Below are positions 17,632-26,361 of a DNA stretch of 64,000 bases, one piece after another; the stretch's first letter is position 1, and each line of letters starts with the position of its first letter. The translations under genes and the position numbers were made by a program. The DNA lies in assembly GCA_016124905.1 (NCBI GenBank), contig WGMV01000011.1:1-64000 (forward strand). The letters are read 5' to 3'. This DNA comes from a bacterium (GTDB taxonomy: Bacteria; Pseudomonadota; Alphaproteobacteria; Rickettsiales; RI-342). A model generated the notes under the pieces. It was not told where the DNA came from. It was given only the letters and a program-made list of their open reading frames with translations, and did not search any database.

Positions 17632-17777
17632 TAGATGCGCTCATCCATCACGCTAGGCTGAGCCGAAAATGGTGGGTTTGCGAGCACCGAAGCGGAGCGT
17701 ACTTAAGTACGTGAGCATCGGAGCACAGAAAAACCGCCATTTGCAGGCCAGCCTAGTAGTGATGGGGAGTGCATCTA
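17632..17777. repeat. 146-bp imperfect palindromic intergenic element
   Basis: The two halves are imperfect inverted copies of about 70 bases. The outer ends read TAGATGC...CTAGGCTG and its complement CAGCCTAG...GCATCTA. The inner parts AAATGG(T/C)GG and GAGCACCG/ATCGGAGCAC mirror each other, and the centre is GCGTACTTAAGTACGTG. This is typical of non-coding REP/MITE-like palindromes that fold into one long hairpin. Its right end supplies the dps stop codon. Confidence 0.75.
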
Positions 17778-18278
17778 GGCGAGGCTGCTGTTTAGCATCC
17801 AGAGCGTCTTTTCATGCCAGTCCAGCCGCTCGGTGGCCAGGTCCGCCGTGGCTTCGTCGCCATGCTCGCTGGCCAGCTCGATGATGTCTTTCAACTGCTT
17901 GATCACCACGCCATGCGCCGTGGCCAGATTCTTCAGCATCACGTTGGAATCCTCCGGAACGCTGTTATCCTCGGCAATGGAGCTGAGCTGGCTGAGGGCG
18001 CTGAAGCTCGCCGGGGCAAAATAACCGATGCTGCGGATGCGCTCGGCCAGTGCGTCATTGGCTTCCGCCAGGCTGATATACTGTTCCTCGAACATCTTGT
18101 GCAGCCCGTAGAAATGCGGCCCGGTCACGTTCCAGTGATAGCCCTGGGTCTTCAGGTAAAGCGCGTAGTTATTGGCCAGCAGCGGGGTGAGCTTTTCGGC
18201 CAGGGCTTTGGCATCCTTGTCTTTCAGGGTGCTGCTTACATTGTTGTTGCTGGGCTTGCTGAGGGGAAGGACGGACAT
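17775..18278 (-). CDS. dps: Dps-family DNA-protection / ferritin-like protein
   Basis: 167 residues. The ferroxidase-site region is present: LYLKTQGYHWNVTGPHFYGLHKMFEEQY with the conserved His and the downstream Asp/Glu, followed by RIRSIGYFAPASF. The C-terminal half contains the helices of the four-helix bundle ending in LDWHEKTLWMLNS. Dps assembles into a 12-subunit shell that oxidises Fe2+ with H2O2 and protects DNA in stress. The N-terminal 25 residues (MSVLPLSKPSNNN...) are polar and disordered, but without a Lys cluster. Its stop codon falls inside the end of the palindromic element downstream. Confidence 0.93.
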   Translation of the reverse strand: MSVLPLSKPSNNNVSSTLKDKDAKALAEKLTPLLANNYALYLKTQGYHWNVTGPHFYGLHKMFEEQYISLAEANDALAERIRSIGYFAPASFSALSQLSSIAEDNSVPEDSNVMLKNLATAHGVVIKQLKDIIELASEHGDEATADLATERLDWHEKTLWMLNSSLA

Positions 18279-18383
18279 ATCTAACTCCTATGATTTTCTT
18301 TGATTATAGCACCGATTCTTATCCATACAAAGCATATGCAGCATGCAATATGGCCCAAACAGCCCTGCAAGCATGGTATGGCG

Positions 18384-19004
18384 CTAATATTGCACCGGAA
18401 CGGGGTCCAGGCTTCGCCATAAATACCATGTCGCAACGCTGCGGTAGGGCTGCCACCGCTTGCTGAGACGCTCCATGGAAGCTGTCCCCGGTTTAGCAGC
18501 CGGGCCATAAAGACGCTGTATGGCTTTGATTAAGCCCAAATCCCCGAGCGGAAACACATCCGGATGGTGCAGATGGAACATCAGAAACATCTCCGCCGTC
18601 CAGCGGCCGATGCCCGGCAGTTTGGAAAGCTCTTTGATCGCCGGTTCGGCCTCCATGCGCGCAATCTCTTCCGGCACAATGATTTTATCATGAAATGCCT
18701 GCGCAATGCCACGCACATACACCACCTTGCGCTCGGAAAGCCCCGCACCGCGCAATACCTCCGGCGCATGCGACAGAATGATGGAGGCCTCCATGCCTGG
18801 ACACAGCGCATCCAGCCTGCCCCAGATGGCATCGGCGGCCTTCACCGAAATCTGCTGCCCCACCACCGCGCGCACCAGCGTGTGCAGCGCGTTGCTCTTA
18901 TGCCCCATATGCTCGCCCGCAAACTGTACGATGACGGGTGCGAGTTTCTTGTCCTTGCTGGCGAGAAGCTCGCTGGCTTCGTCCCAATAATGTGGCTTGC
19001 TCAT
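18384..19004 (-). CDS. DNA-3-methyladenine glycosylase II (AlkA-like, HhH-GPD)
   Basis: 206 residues. The HhH-GPD architecture is clear: VRAVVGQQISVKAADAIWGRL, the helix-hairpin-helix LPGIGRWTAEMFLMF (129-143) and the catalytic Asp155 in FPLGDLGL. These enzymes remove alkylated bases from DNA in base-excision repair. There is no N-terminal AlkA-N or Ada domain, as in the short bacterial AlkA/Mag branch. It is divergent from fumC (start codons 60 bases apart). Confidence 0.92.
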   Translation of the reverse strand: MSKPHYWDEASELLASKDKKLAPVIVQFAGEHMGHKSNALHTLVRAVVGQQISVKAADAIWGRLDALCPGMEASIILSHAPEVLRGAGLSERKVVYVRGIAQAFHDKIIVPEEIARMEAEPAIKELSKLPGIGRWTAEMFLMFHLHHPDVFPLGDLGLIKAIQRLYGPAAKPGTASMERLSKRWQPYRSVATWYLWRSLDPVPVQY

Positions 19005-19064
19005 GGCGCTTTATTTCATGCTGAAGTTGGTCTACATCAATAGCACAATTTTCTGGAGAGCATC

Positions 19065-20537
19065 ATGGCCAAAGCCGCTGTCAAACCATCCGCGAAGAAA
19101 ACCACCAAAGCCGCCGCGAAGACCGCAGCCAAACTGGTAACAAAAGCCGAAAAAATCCGCGTGGAAACCGACAGCTTCGGCCCCATCAACGTCCCCGCCA
19201 ACCACTATTGGGGCGCGCAGACGCAACGCAGCATCCAGAATTTCGACATCGGCGGGCAGACCATGCCCGTGCCGCTCATCCGCGCGCTCGGCATCCTGAA
19301 GCTCTCCGCTGCCAAAGCCAACATGGCCATGGGCGTGCTTGAGAAAAAAATCGGCAACGCCATCGTCAATGCAGCGAAAGAAGTCGCCGAAGGCAAGATG
19401 GACGGCGAATTTCCGCTGGTGGTCTGGCAGACCGGCTCCGGCACGCAAACCAACATGAATGCCAACGAGGTCATCAGCAACCGCGCCATCGAGCTGCTCG
19501 GCGGCGAGATGGGCAGCAAAAAACCCGTCCACCCCAACGACCATGTGAACATGGGCCAGTCGTCGAATGACTCATTCCCCACCGCCATGCACATCGCCAC
19601 GGTGATGGAAATTCACCACCGCCTGCTGCCCGCGCTGAAACACCTGCACGATGCGCTGGCGAAAAAGGAAAAGCAGTTCGCCAAGATCATCAAGATCGGC
19701 CGCACCCATTTGCAGGATGCCACACCTCTGACGCTCGGGCAGGAATTCTCCGGCTACGTTACGCAAATGGCGCTGGGTATTGACCGCGTGAAGGCCGCCC
19801 TGCCGCGCCTCTATCCGCTGGCCCAGGGTGGCACGGCGGTCGGCACCGGCATCAACAGCAAAAAAGGATTTGATGTTGCCTTCGCCAAGGAAGTCGCCGC
19901 CAACACCAAGCTTCCCTTCGTCACCGCCAAAAACAAGTTCGAGGCCCTCGCCTCCCACGATGCGATGGTGGAAATCAGCGGCGTGCTCAACACCCTTGCC
20001 GCCAGCCTCATGAAAATCGCCAACGACATCCGCCTGCTCGGCAGCGGCCCGCGTTGCGGCTTCGGCGAAATCAAGCTGCCGGAGAATGAACCCGGCTCCT
20101 CCATCATGCCCGGCAAGGTAAACCCCACCCAGAGCGAAGCCATGACCATGCTTTGCGCCCAGGTGATAGGCAACCACGTGGCCGTCACCATCGGCGGCAG
20201 CAACGGCCATTTTGAGCTCAACGTCTTCAAGCCGGTTATCATCCACAACGTGCTGCAATCCATCCGCCTCATCGCCGATGGCTGCCGCAGCTTCACCGAC
20301 AATTGCGTGGTCGGCATTGAGGCCGATGTGGTGCGCATCACCAAGCTGATGAACGAATCCCTCATGCTGGTGACCGCCCTCAACCCGCATATCGGCTACG
20401 ACAATGCCGCCAAGATCGCCAAAAAGGCCCATAAGGAAAACAAAACGCTGAAACAGGCCGCGCTGGAATTAAAACTGCTCACCGAAAAGCAGTTCGACGA
20501 ATGGGTGAAGCCGGACGGAATGATCGCACCGAAGTGA
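19065..20537 (+). CDS. fumC: Class II fumarate hydratase with Lys/Ala-rich N-terminal tail
   Basis: 490 residues. It catalyses fumarate + H2O to L-malate in the TCA cycle (cytoplasmic homotetramer). Family motifs include [49 protein letters not shown]-type residues and the signature [11 protein letters not shown] (about residues 343-355). The class II fold normally begins at [12 protein letters not shown]. Here some 28 extra residues precede it ([19 protein letters not shown]...), made almost entirely of Lys, Ala and Thr and resembling a histone H1-like tail. GGAGAG lies just upstream of the ATG, which supports this long start. Confidence 0.96.
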   Translation: MAKAAVKPSAKKTTKAAAKTAAKLVTKAEKIRVETDSFGPINVPANHYWGAQTQRSIQNFDIGGQTMPVPLIRALGILKLSAAKANMAMGVLEKKIGNAIVNAAKEVAEGKMDGEFPLVVWQTGSGTQTNMNANEVISNRAIELLGGEMGSKKPVHPNDHVNMGQSSNDSFPTAMHIATVMEIHHRLLPALKHLHDALAKKEKQFAKIIKIGRTHLQDATPLTLGQEFSGYVTQMALGIDRVKAALPRLYPLAQGGTAVGTGINSKKGFDVAFAKEVAANTKLPFVTAKNKFEALASHDAMVEISGVLNTLAASLMKIANDIRLLGSGPRCGFGEIKLPENEPGSSIMPGKVNPTQSEAMTMLCAQVIGNHVAVTIGGSNGHFELNVFKPVIIHNVLQSIRLIADGCRSFTDNCVVGIEADVVRITKLMNESLMLVTALNPHIGYDNAAKIAKKAHKENKTLKQAALELKLLTEKQFDEWVKPDGMIAPK

Positions 20538-20577
20538 CAGGTTGCTTAGTGAGGCGCAGCCGAACTTAGCCAACCTG
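20538..20577. terminator. Hairpin immediately after fumC
   Basis: CAGGTTG and CAACCTG are the outer arms, with GCTTAGT/ACTTAGC-type pairing inside. It starts at the base after the fumC stop. There is no clear T-tract, so it may be an attenuator or RNA-stabilising structure instead of a true terminator. Confidence 0.45.
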
Positions 20578-20707
20578 TCATCCTCGGGCGCGCGCAGCGC
20601 GAACCGGGGATCCATCTATCCTCCTCCCGCAAGTCCCTATAACTTCCCCACCCAGCACGCATCCACTATGGATCCCCGGTTCGCGCTGCGCGGCCCCGAG
20701 GGTGACA
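20576..20707. repeat. Long inverted repeat (about 38-bp arms)
   Basis: The left arm (20576-20614) reads TGTCATCCTCGGG...CCGGGGATCCA and the right arm (20669-20707) is its near-complement TGGATCCCCGG...CCGAGGGTGACA, around a 54-base centre. With the next element it fills the 292-base gap between fumC and the GIY-YIG gene. No ORF is supported here. Confidence 0.8.
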
Positions 20708-20730
20708 CATGTATACAATATAACAAATAT

Positions 20731-20826
20731 CCGTCATTCTCGGGCATGCATCGCATGAGCCGGGAATCCACAACACCCCTCACCTCCCTATGGATTCTCG
20801 GTTCGCTACGCGCCCGAGAATGACGG
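20731..20826. repeat. Second long inverted repeat, related ends
   Basis: The ends read CCGTCATTCTCGGGC and GCCCGAGAATGACGG (exact complements), and the inner parts GGGAATCCA/TGGATTCTC also pair. The ends resemble the neighbouring element at 20576-20707 (TGTCATCCTCGGGC), so both probably belong to one intergenic palindrome family. Confidence 0.8.
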
Positions 20827-20829
20827 AAA

Positions 20830-21124
20830 TCATGCGATGATATCGTCATATAAATCCCGCCATGCAGGATTATGCTTCTCGACCAGCTCAATCTTCCATG
20901 CACGAAGAAATTGTTTCAGCTTCTTCTCACGCACGATCGCATCATCAATGCCATCATATGCTTCATAATACACCAGCGTCTTCACACCATAACGCTTGGT
21001 AAATCCGTCAAACATGCCTTCCCTATGCTGCCATACCCGGGAAACGAGATCCGAAGTTACCCCGATATAAAAGGGTTCCATGCTTTCGGCTGGCCATAAT
21101 GTAAACATAACCGGCCTTTTGCAT
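20830..21124 (-). pseudogene. GIY-YIG endonuclease-family gene with a single-base frameshift
   Basis: Read from the ATG at 21122-21124, the N-terminus is MQKAGYVYIMASRKHGTL, the expected start of small GIY-YIG (UvrC-like, COG2827) proteins. The rest of the domain (LYIGVTSDLVSRVWQHR..., ending WKIELVEKHNPAWRDLYDD) is in another frame. One extra base in the A-run at 21069-21072 (minus-strand TTTT) explains the break; removing it gives a normal protein of about 97 residues. SD-like GAGG overlaps the stop of the PstS-like gene and sits correctly for the upstream ATG. A shorter reading from 21108 (92 residues) would lack the native first strand. This could be a real mutation or a sequencing error. 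Confidence 0.8.
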
Positions 21125-21129
21125 GACAG

Positions 21130-22134
21130 TTACCTCGGCAACCCCGCCCGCACCTCTTCCCGCTTCTCCGTCGGCAACGGAATCAACCCCTTCTCCACCA
21201 TATACCCATCCACCGGGTCCAGCGCGCGTTCGCTGGTCAGCTCCTGCATAAACTCTTTCATGCCGGGAATCAGCGTCAGGTGTTCACCTTTCGCATAGGT
21301 ATAGATGATGCGTGACATGGCATATTGGCCGGAAGCGATCGTCTCCGCGCTCGGCTCCACGCCATTGATACGGCTGCCCTGCACAAAACCCTGGTTCTCT
21401 TCCAGAAAGCTGTAGCCGAAAATCCCAAGCCCATCCGGGTTGGCATTCAGCTTCTGGATGATGAGGTTGTCATTCTCCCCCGTCACCAGATAGGCCTCAT
21501 CTTCACGAATCATCCCGCAGGCCGCCTTGCGGTTCTTCTTATCCGGATATTCCTTCTCGAATTCGGAAAATTCCTCGCACCCCTTATGCATCACCAGTTC
21601 CACAAACGCATCCCGCGTGCCGGAAGTAGTCGATGGTCCATAGACCTCAATCGGCGCATCCGGCAGGCTGGCATCCACCTCCTTCCAGCGACGGTAGGGG
21701 TTATTCACCAGCTTGCCATTCACCGGCACCTTGGCCGCCAGTGCCAGGAACATCTGCTTTTGCGAAAGGTTGTAATGCGCCGCGCCGCGTTTATTGGCCA
21801 GCACAATGCCGTCATAACCGAGCGGCAGCTCAATAATCCGGTTCACACCGTGTTTTTTACAATTTTCGCGTTCGCCCTCGGTAATAGGGCGCGATGCATT
21901 GGCAAAATCCGGGTAATCCTGCCCGATGCCTTCACAAAAAAACTTAAACCCGCCCCCCGTGCCGGTGGATTCCACAATCGGGTTTTTATACCGCGTAATG
22001 CGGCTGAATTCCTCGCTCGCCATGGCCGCGAAGGGAAACACGGTGGATGACCCCGCCATGCGGACATAATCACGTGCAAGGGCCGGGCTGGCCAAACAGG
22101 TAACAACAAGGGAAAGTGTCAGGGCTTTACGCAT
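21130..22134 (-). CDS. PstS-like phosphate ABC-transporter substrate-binding protein
   Basis: 334 residues from MRKALTLSLVVTCLASPALA, a clear Sec signal peptide with cleavage after about residue 21; GGAAGGA lies upstream. The mature part has RMAGSSTVFPFA, ESTGTGGGFKFFCEGIG, NASRPIT and VYGPSTTSGTRDAFVE, the phosphate-binding loops of the PstS superfamily. The protein would act in the periplasm, binding phosphate or serving as a phosphate sensor. No pstCAB or phoU genes are near; the only downstream gene is the frameshifted GIY-YIG gene five bases away. An upstream in-frame ATG extension is rejected because it would destroy the signal peptide. Confidence 0.87.
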   Translation of the reverse strand: MRKALTLSLVVTCLASPALARDYVRMAGSSTVFPFAAMASEEFSRITRYKNPIVESTGTGGGFKFFCEGIGQDYPDFANASRPITEGERENCKKHGVNRIIELPLGYDGIVLANKRGAAHYNLSQKQMFLALAAKVPVNGKLVNNPYRRWKEVDASLPDAPIEVYGPSTTSGTRDAFVELVMHKGCEEFSEFEKEYPDKKNRKAACGMIREDEAYLVTGENDNLIIQKLNANPDGLGIFGYSFLEENQGFVQGSRINGVEPSAETIASGQYAMSRIIYTYAKGEHLTLIPGMKEFMQELTSERALDPVDGYMVEKGLIPLPTEKREEVRAGLPR

Positions 22135-22321
22135 ACATATCCTTCCAGTCGGCCACCTTTTAGCTTGTTTTGGCCCTGCCGTCACCCCTTGCCATGCCAT
22201 AATGGGGCGCATGGCCTGCCTGCCCGGTTTGCAGGGCTTGCCGCATAATGGCCGATAATTTAGTTGATTTAGGCAGGCGGCTGCGTAACTTCACGCCACA
22301 CAGTCGAATACGGGTCCCACC

Positions 22322-22903
22322 ATGAAACAAGACGAATTCCTCGCCGAGCTGGAAGCCTCAAAGGCCATTCTGCATGGTCATTTCATTCTTTCCTCCGGCC
22401 GCCGCAGCGCCACCTATCTGCAATGCGCGCGCCTGCTGATGCACCCGGCGCGCGCCGAACGCTGCGCCAAGGGCATCGCCAAACTGGTGCAGGAACGCCT
22501 CGGCAAGGTGGATGCCGTCGTCGCCCCCGCCATGGGCGGCATCATCATCGGCTACGAGGTGGCCCGCGCCCTTGGCGTGCCCTCCCTCTTCTGCGAGCGT
22601 GTGGAAGGCACCTTCCAGATCCGCCGCGGGTTCGAGATTCCCCTCGGCGCGAAAGTGCTGATCGTGGAAGACGTGGTCACCACCGGCAAATCCTCCCGCG
22701 AGGCCATCGAATGCGTTGAGAAATTCGGCGGCGAGGTCATCGGCGAGGCCTGCCTCATCGACCGCAGCGGCGGCAACCCCGGCCTGCCCGTGCCGCTCAT
22801 TTCCATCATGGAAATCGACATCCCGACCTACAGCCCCGATGACCTTCCGCCCGAGCTGACCAACATCCCCGCCGTGAAACCCGGCAGCCGGGGCCTGGCG
22901 TAA
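22322..22903 (+). CDS. pyrE: Orotate phosphoribosyltransferase
   Basis: 193 residues. It converts orotate and PRPP to OMP in pyrimidine synthesis. The PRPP-binding motif VLIVEDVVTTGKSS lies at about 112-125. The N-terminal FILSSGRRSATYLQCARL block and the GGIIIGYEVARALGVPSLFCERV region are conserved in the family. The next step (pyrF) and earlier steps (pyrB, pyrC) lie in a separate cluster at 49-52.7 kb. The next gene, trpS, starts one base after the stop, so the two are probably co-transcribed. The 187-base gap upstream separates it from the divergent PstS-like gene; I see no clear promoter there, only short palindromic stretches. Confidence 0.95.
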   Translation: MKQDEFLAELEASKAILHGHFILSSGRRSATYLQCARLLMHPARAERCAKGIAKLVQERLGKVDAVVAPAMGGIIIGYEVARALGVPSLFCERVEGTFQIRRGFEIPLGAKVLIVEDVVTTGKSSREAIECVEKFGGEVIGEACLIDRSGGNPGLPVPLISIMEIDIPTYSPDDLPPELTNIPAVKPGSRGLA

Positions 22904-22904
22904 T

Positions 22905-23903
22905 ATGAAAAAAGGGCGCATCTTTTCCGGCATCCAGCCGACCGGCCACATGCATCTGGGCAACTACCTGGGCGCCATCCGCCATTGGGCGGACATGCAG
23001 CATGATTACGAGGCCATCCACGGCATCATGGACCTGCACGCCATCACCGTGCCGCAAAATCCGGACGACCTCCGTGCCGCCACCTACGAGACCTGCGCCG
23101 CCATCATGGCCGCAGGCGTGGACCCGGCAAAAGCCATCATCGTGGCGCAAAGCACGGTCACCGCGCATAGCGAGCTGGCCTGGATCCTCGGCTGCCACAC
23201 GCCGCTCGGCTGGCTCAACCGCATGACCCAGTTCAAGGACAAGGCGGGCAAGGACAAAGAGAAAGCTGGGCTCGGCCTCTATGGCTACCCCGTGCTGATG
23301 GCCGCCGACATCCTCACCTACCACGGCACCCATGTTCCCGTGGGTGAAGACCAGAAACAGCACCTGGAACTCGCGCGCGATATTGCCGGCGCCTTCAACC
23401 GTGCCTGCAATCAGGAATTCTTCCCCCTACCCGAGCCCGTCATCCAGGGCGAGGCCACCCGCGTCATGAGCCTGCGCGACGGAAAGAAGAAAATGAGCAA
23501 ATCCGACCCGTCCGACTATTCGCGCATCAACCTCACCGACACCGCGGACGAAATCGCGCAGAAATTCAAAAAAGCCACCAGCGATTCCCACCCCACCATC
23601 ACCTACGATGAGGAAAACCGCCCGGAAGTCGCCAACCTCATCACCATCTACGCCGCCCTTTCCGGCAAAACGAGTGAACAGGTCGTGGCGGAATTCGACG
23701 GCCAGGGCTTCGCCAATTTCAAAAAATCCCTCGCCGATCTGGCCGTGGAGAAACTCTCCCCCATCACGCAGAGAATGCGCGATTACATGGCGGACAAGAG
23801 CTACCTCGACAGTGTGCTGAAAAGTGGCGCCGAAAAGGCCGACGCCATCGCGCAGCCCATCCTGCGTAAAACCAAAGAACTTACCGGCTTCTGGGTAAAG
23901 TAA
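22905..23903 (+). CDS. trpS: Tryptophanyl-tRNA synthetase
   Basis: 332 residues, normal for the bacterial enzyme. It is a class I aminoacyl-tRNA synthetase that charges tRNA-Trp. The HIGH-type motif is TGHMHLGN (13-20) in GIQPTGHMHLGNYLGAI, and the KMSKS loop is KKMSKSDPS (about 194-202). The connecting regions GEDQKQHLELARDIA and NRMTQFKDKAGK are typical. It is packed between pyrE (1 base) and a glycosyltransferase gene (1 base), implying a housekeeping operon with no functional link. Confidence 0.97.
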   Translation: MKKGRIFSGIQPTGHMHLGNYLGAIRHWADMQHDYEAIHGIMDLHAITVPQNPDDLRAATYETCAAIMAAGVDPAKAIIVAQSTVTAHSELAWILGCHTPLGWLNRMTQFKDKAGKDKEKAGLGLYGYPVLMAADILTYHGTHVPVGEDQKQHLELARDIAGAFNRACNQEFFPLPEPVIQGEATRVMSLRDGKKKMSKSDPSDYSRINLTDTADEIAQKFKKATSDSHPTITYDEENRPEVANLITIYAALSGKTSEQVVAEFDGQGFANFKKSLADLAVEKLSPITQRMRDYMADKSYLDSVLKSGAEKADAIAQPILRKTKELTGFWVK

Positions 23904-23904
23904 A

Positions 23905-24867
23905 ATGAGCAAACGCCCCTCCATCTCCATCGTCGTTCCCCTCTATAACGAGGAAGAAAACGTCCCCCACCTCATCCGCGCCGTGAGCGATGCCCTGAAG
24001 GGTCACAGCTATGAACTGGTGCTGGTGGATGACGGCTCGTCGGACACCACCATCCATTCCGTGGAAAAATCCGCCGACAAACAGACCGTGCTGGTGAAGC
24101 TCGCCACCAATTTCGGCCAGACATCCGCCATCGCCGCCGGCATCGACAATGCCCATGGCGACTATATCGCCACGCTGGATGGCGACCTTCAGAACGACCC
24201 CGCCGACATTCCCGCCATGCTGGAAAAGCTGAAAAGCGAGAAGCTCGACGTGGTCATGGGCATCCGCCAGAAGCGGCAGGACGGCATGTTCCTCCGCAAA
24301 ATCCCGAGCAAGCTTGCCAACAAGCTCATCCGCCGCATGACGGGCGTTCAGGCCAGCGACTATGGCTGCACGCTGAAGATCTTCCGCCGTCAGATCGCCA
24401 AGCAGCTGGACCTTTATGGCGAACTCCACCGCTTCATCCCCATCCTCAGCGTCATCAAGGGCGCCAAGATCGCCGAAATGCCGGTGCGTCACCATGCACG
24501 CCGTTTCGGCACCTCCAAATACGGCCTCAATCGCACGCTGAAAGTGATGAGCGATTTGCTGCTCATGCTGTTTTTCATGCGTTACCGCCAGCGCCCCATG
24601 CACCTGTTCGGCTCCATCGGCATCGGCATGTTCGGCCTGGGCGGGCTGATCGCCTTCTACCTGTTTCTGGAAAAGCTCTTCGGCCATGACATCGGCCAGC
24701 GCCCCATTTTCTATGTCGGCATTCTGCTGCTGATCATGTCGGTGCAGTTCGTCACCGCCGGCTTCCTGGCGGAACTCATCATGCGCACCTATTTCGAATC
24801 CCAGCAGAAAAAGCCCTACATCATCGCCCATATCGAGCATTTCGGTGACGCTCCCGCCGCGGATTAA
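23905..24867 (+). CDS. GT2 glycosyltransferase, polyprenyl-phosphate sugar transferase type
   Basis: 320 residues. The N-terminal GT-A domain starts SISIVVPLYNEEENVPHLI, with the nucleotide-binding DDGSSD (about 41-46) and metal-binding DGDLQNDP. These are the marks of the dolichyl-phosphate mannosyltransferase/GtrB/ArnC group. Two transmembrane helices follow (about 232-255 and 267-290). The enzyme would move a sugar from a nucleotide donor onto a lipid phosphate at the inner membrane. The next gene encodes a flippase-like multi-pass protein and overlaps by 23 bases, consistent with a two-step lipid-linked sugar pathway; the actual sugar is unknown. Confidence 0.9.
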   Translation: MSKRPSISIVVPLYNEEENVPHLIRAVSDALKGHSYELVLVDDGSSDTTIHSVEKSADKQTVLVKLATNFGQTSAIAAGIDNAHGDYIATLDGDLQNDPADIPAMLEKLKSEKLDVVMGIRQKRQDGMFLRKIPSKLANKLIRRMTGVQASDYGCTLKIFRRQIAKQLDLYGELHRFIPILSVIKGAKIAEMPVRHHARRFGTSKYGLNRTLKVMSDLLLMLFFMRYRQRPMHLFGSIGIGMFGLGGLIAFYLFLEKLFGHDIGQRPIFYVGILLLIMSVQFVTAGFLAELIMRTYFESQQKKPYIIAHIEHFGDAPAAD

Positions 24868-25714
24868 GCTAGTGCTGAAACTCTGCGGGGCGGCTTTATT
24901 GCTCGCCCTGGTGCTGCATCAGGTCCCGCTGGATACGATTACAGACAAACTGAAACAGGCCAACTGGCCCTGGCTGATCGCCGTATGGCTCCTCATCCAC
25001 CTCGCCCAACTAACCAGTGCCCGCCGCATGCAGGTCTATGCCGCAAGCCAGCGGGTCTCCCTTGGCAGGCCTGCCGCCATCGGCCTTTATTATAAGGGCA
25101 TGCTCTATAACCTCGCCCTCCCCGGGGGCATCGGCGGTGATGCCTACAAGGCCTTCATGCTGAAGCAACGCTACGGCATCCCCCTCATCACTGCGGGCCG
25201 TCTGATGCTGGCCGAGCGCGCCAACGGCCTCTGGCTGTTGCTGCTTATCACCGCCATGCTGCTGCCCTCCCTGCATATCTCGGGTATTGGTTCCACCTGG
25301 TGCTGGATGGCGGCTTTCCTGCTCTGTTTCAGCGCCACCAGCGTTTATTGGAGTATCGGTCGTCGCCTCACGGGCGAACTTCCTGAAACCTGCATCGCCG
25401 CGGGCTGGTGGTCCTTCTGGTCGCAACTGTCCGTCTTGGCTTCCGTCGCCGCCATGCTGCTGGCCATGCAGGTACCCCTGCATGAATGGAGCGCCTATGG
25501 CGTGCTCTTCATGGCCGCCGCCGTAGCGGGCATCCTCCCCATCAGCGTCGCCGGCGTCGGCGTGCGGGAGGCCGTCTATGCCCTCGCCGCGCCTTATCTG
25601 CTGCTGGATGCCGCTACGGGCGTGGCCCTCTCCCTTGCCTGGTTCGGCATCTACGTCCTTGCCGCATTGGTTGCATTGCTAATGCCATCAAGCATGGACT
25701 CGGCTACGGAATAA
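24845..25714 (+). CDS. Lysylphosphatidylglycerol synthase TM-region / UPF0104 flippase-like membrane protein
   Basis: 289 residues, GTG start. It has seven or eight hydrophobic segments. The family (COG0392) is recognised by the internal GMLYNLALPGGIGGDAYKAFMLKQRYG block and the late GILPISVAGVGVREAVYA block. Related proteins are integral membrane proteins of lipid modification or flipping (MprF transmembrane part, AglD). No synthase domain is attached. The start lies inside the end of the glycosyltransferase gene, so the two are coupled, and joint action on a lipid-linked intermediate is likely but inferred. Confidence 0.82.
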   Translation: MTLPPRIKLVLKLCGAALLLALVLHQVPLDTITDKLKQANWPWLIAVWLLIHLAQLTSARRMQVYAASQRVSLGRPAAIGLYYKGMLYNLALPGGIGGDAYKAFMLKQRYGIPLITAGRLMLAERANGLWLLLLITAMLLPSLHISGIGSTWCWMAAFLLCFSATSVYWSIGRRLTGELPETCIAAGWWSFWSQLSVLASVAAMLLAMQVPLHEWSAYGVLFMAAAVAGILPISVAGVGVREAVYALAAPYLLLDAATGVALSLAWFGIYVLAALVALLMPSSMDSATE

Positions 25715-25819
25715 TTAATTCCGCAAGGATTTATTAAGTCTTTCCAGCGATAGTATCGCCGTTAGCGGTGACATGTGGCGCAAAAGGCTTCAGGTTGAGC
25801 GCTATCGCCGGAGAAAAAC

Positions 25820-26359
25820 ATGCCTCAATACGCAGGACACATTACCAGCAAGGGCCTCGGCGCGGTTCAATTGCTGATCGTCGAGGATCAGGAAGCGCTT
25901 TGCACCCTGCTGGAACGCGCCCTGCGCCGTCTCGGTTTCGAACAAATCACCATCGCCAACGACGCCTACCACGCGATGGAAGCCATCCGCAAAAAAATAC
26001 CCGACCTTATTCTGACCGACTGGATGCTCGGCCATGGCGACGGCATCTCGCTCACCAAGGCCATCCGCGCCAGCACGGACGCCATGCTCTCCACTGTTCC
26101 CATCATCATGATTTCCGGCCGCAACACGGTGGAGGATATTCAGCATGCCCGCGATGCCGGCATTACCGAATTCGTCGCCAAACCCTTCAGCCTCCAGGAT
26201 ATCTGCGATCGCATCGTGGCCGTGGTGGAAAAACCGCGCATGTTCGTGGTGGCCCCGCAATTTATCGGCCCCGACCGCCGCCGCACCAAGGGCAAACAGG
26301 TAAAAAGCGAACGCCGCACACGCCCCTCTCCCATCACTGACGCCAAGGCGGGCAGCTGA
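25820..26359 (+). CDS. Single-domain response regulator with GPDRRR tail (module A)
   Basis: 179 residues with GGAG upstream. The receiver domain spans about 15-140: acidic pocket VEDQE, phospho-acceptor Asp67 in LTDWML, Thr/Ser in IMISGRN and Lys in VAKPFSL. It carries no output domain. After the receiver comes a basic tail with FVVAPQFIGPDRRRTKGKQ and further Arg/Lys residues. Two bases downstream lies a small helical partner gene. The same receiver-tail-partner arrangement recurs at 39436-40463, with matching tail motif. The role is unknown; such CheY-like regulators usually act by protein contact. Confidence 0.9.
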   Translation: MPQYAGHITSKGLGAVQLLIVEDQEALCTLLERALRRLGFEQITIANDAYHAMEAIRKKIPDLILTDWMLGHGDGISLTKAIRASTDAMLSTVPIIMISGRNTVEDIQHARDAGITEFVAKPFSLQDICDRIVAVVEKPRMFVVAPQFIGPDRRRTKGKQVKSERRTRPSPITDAKAGS

Positions 26360-26361
26360 CC

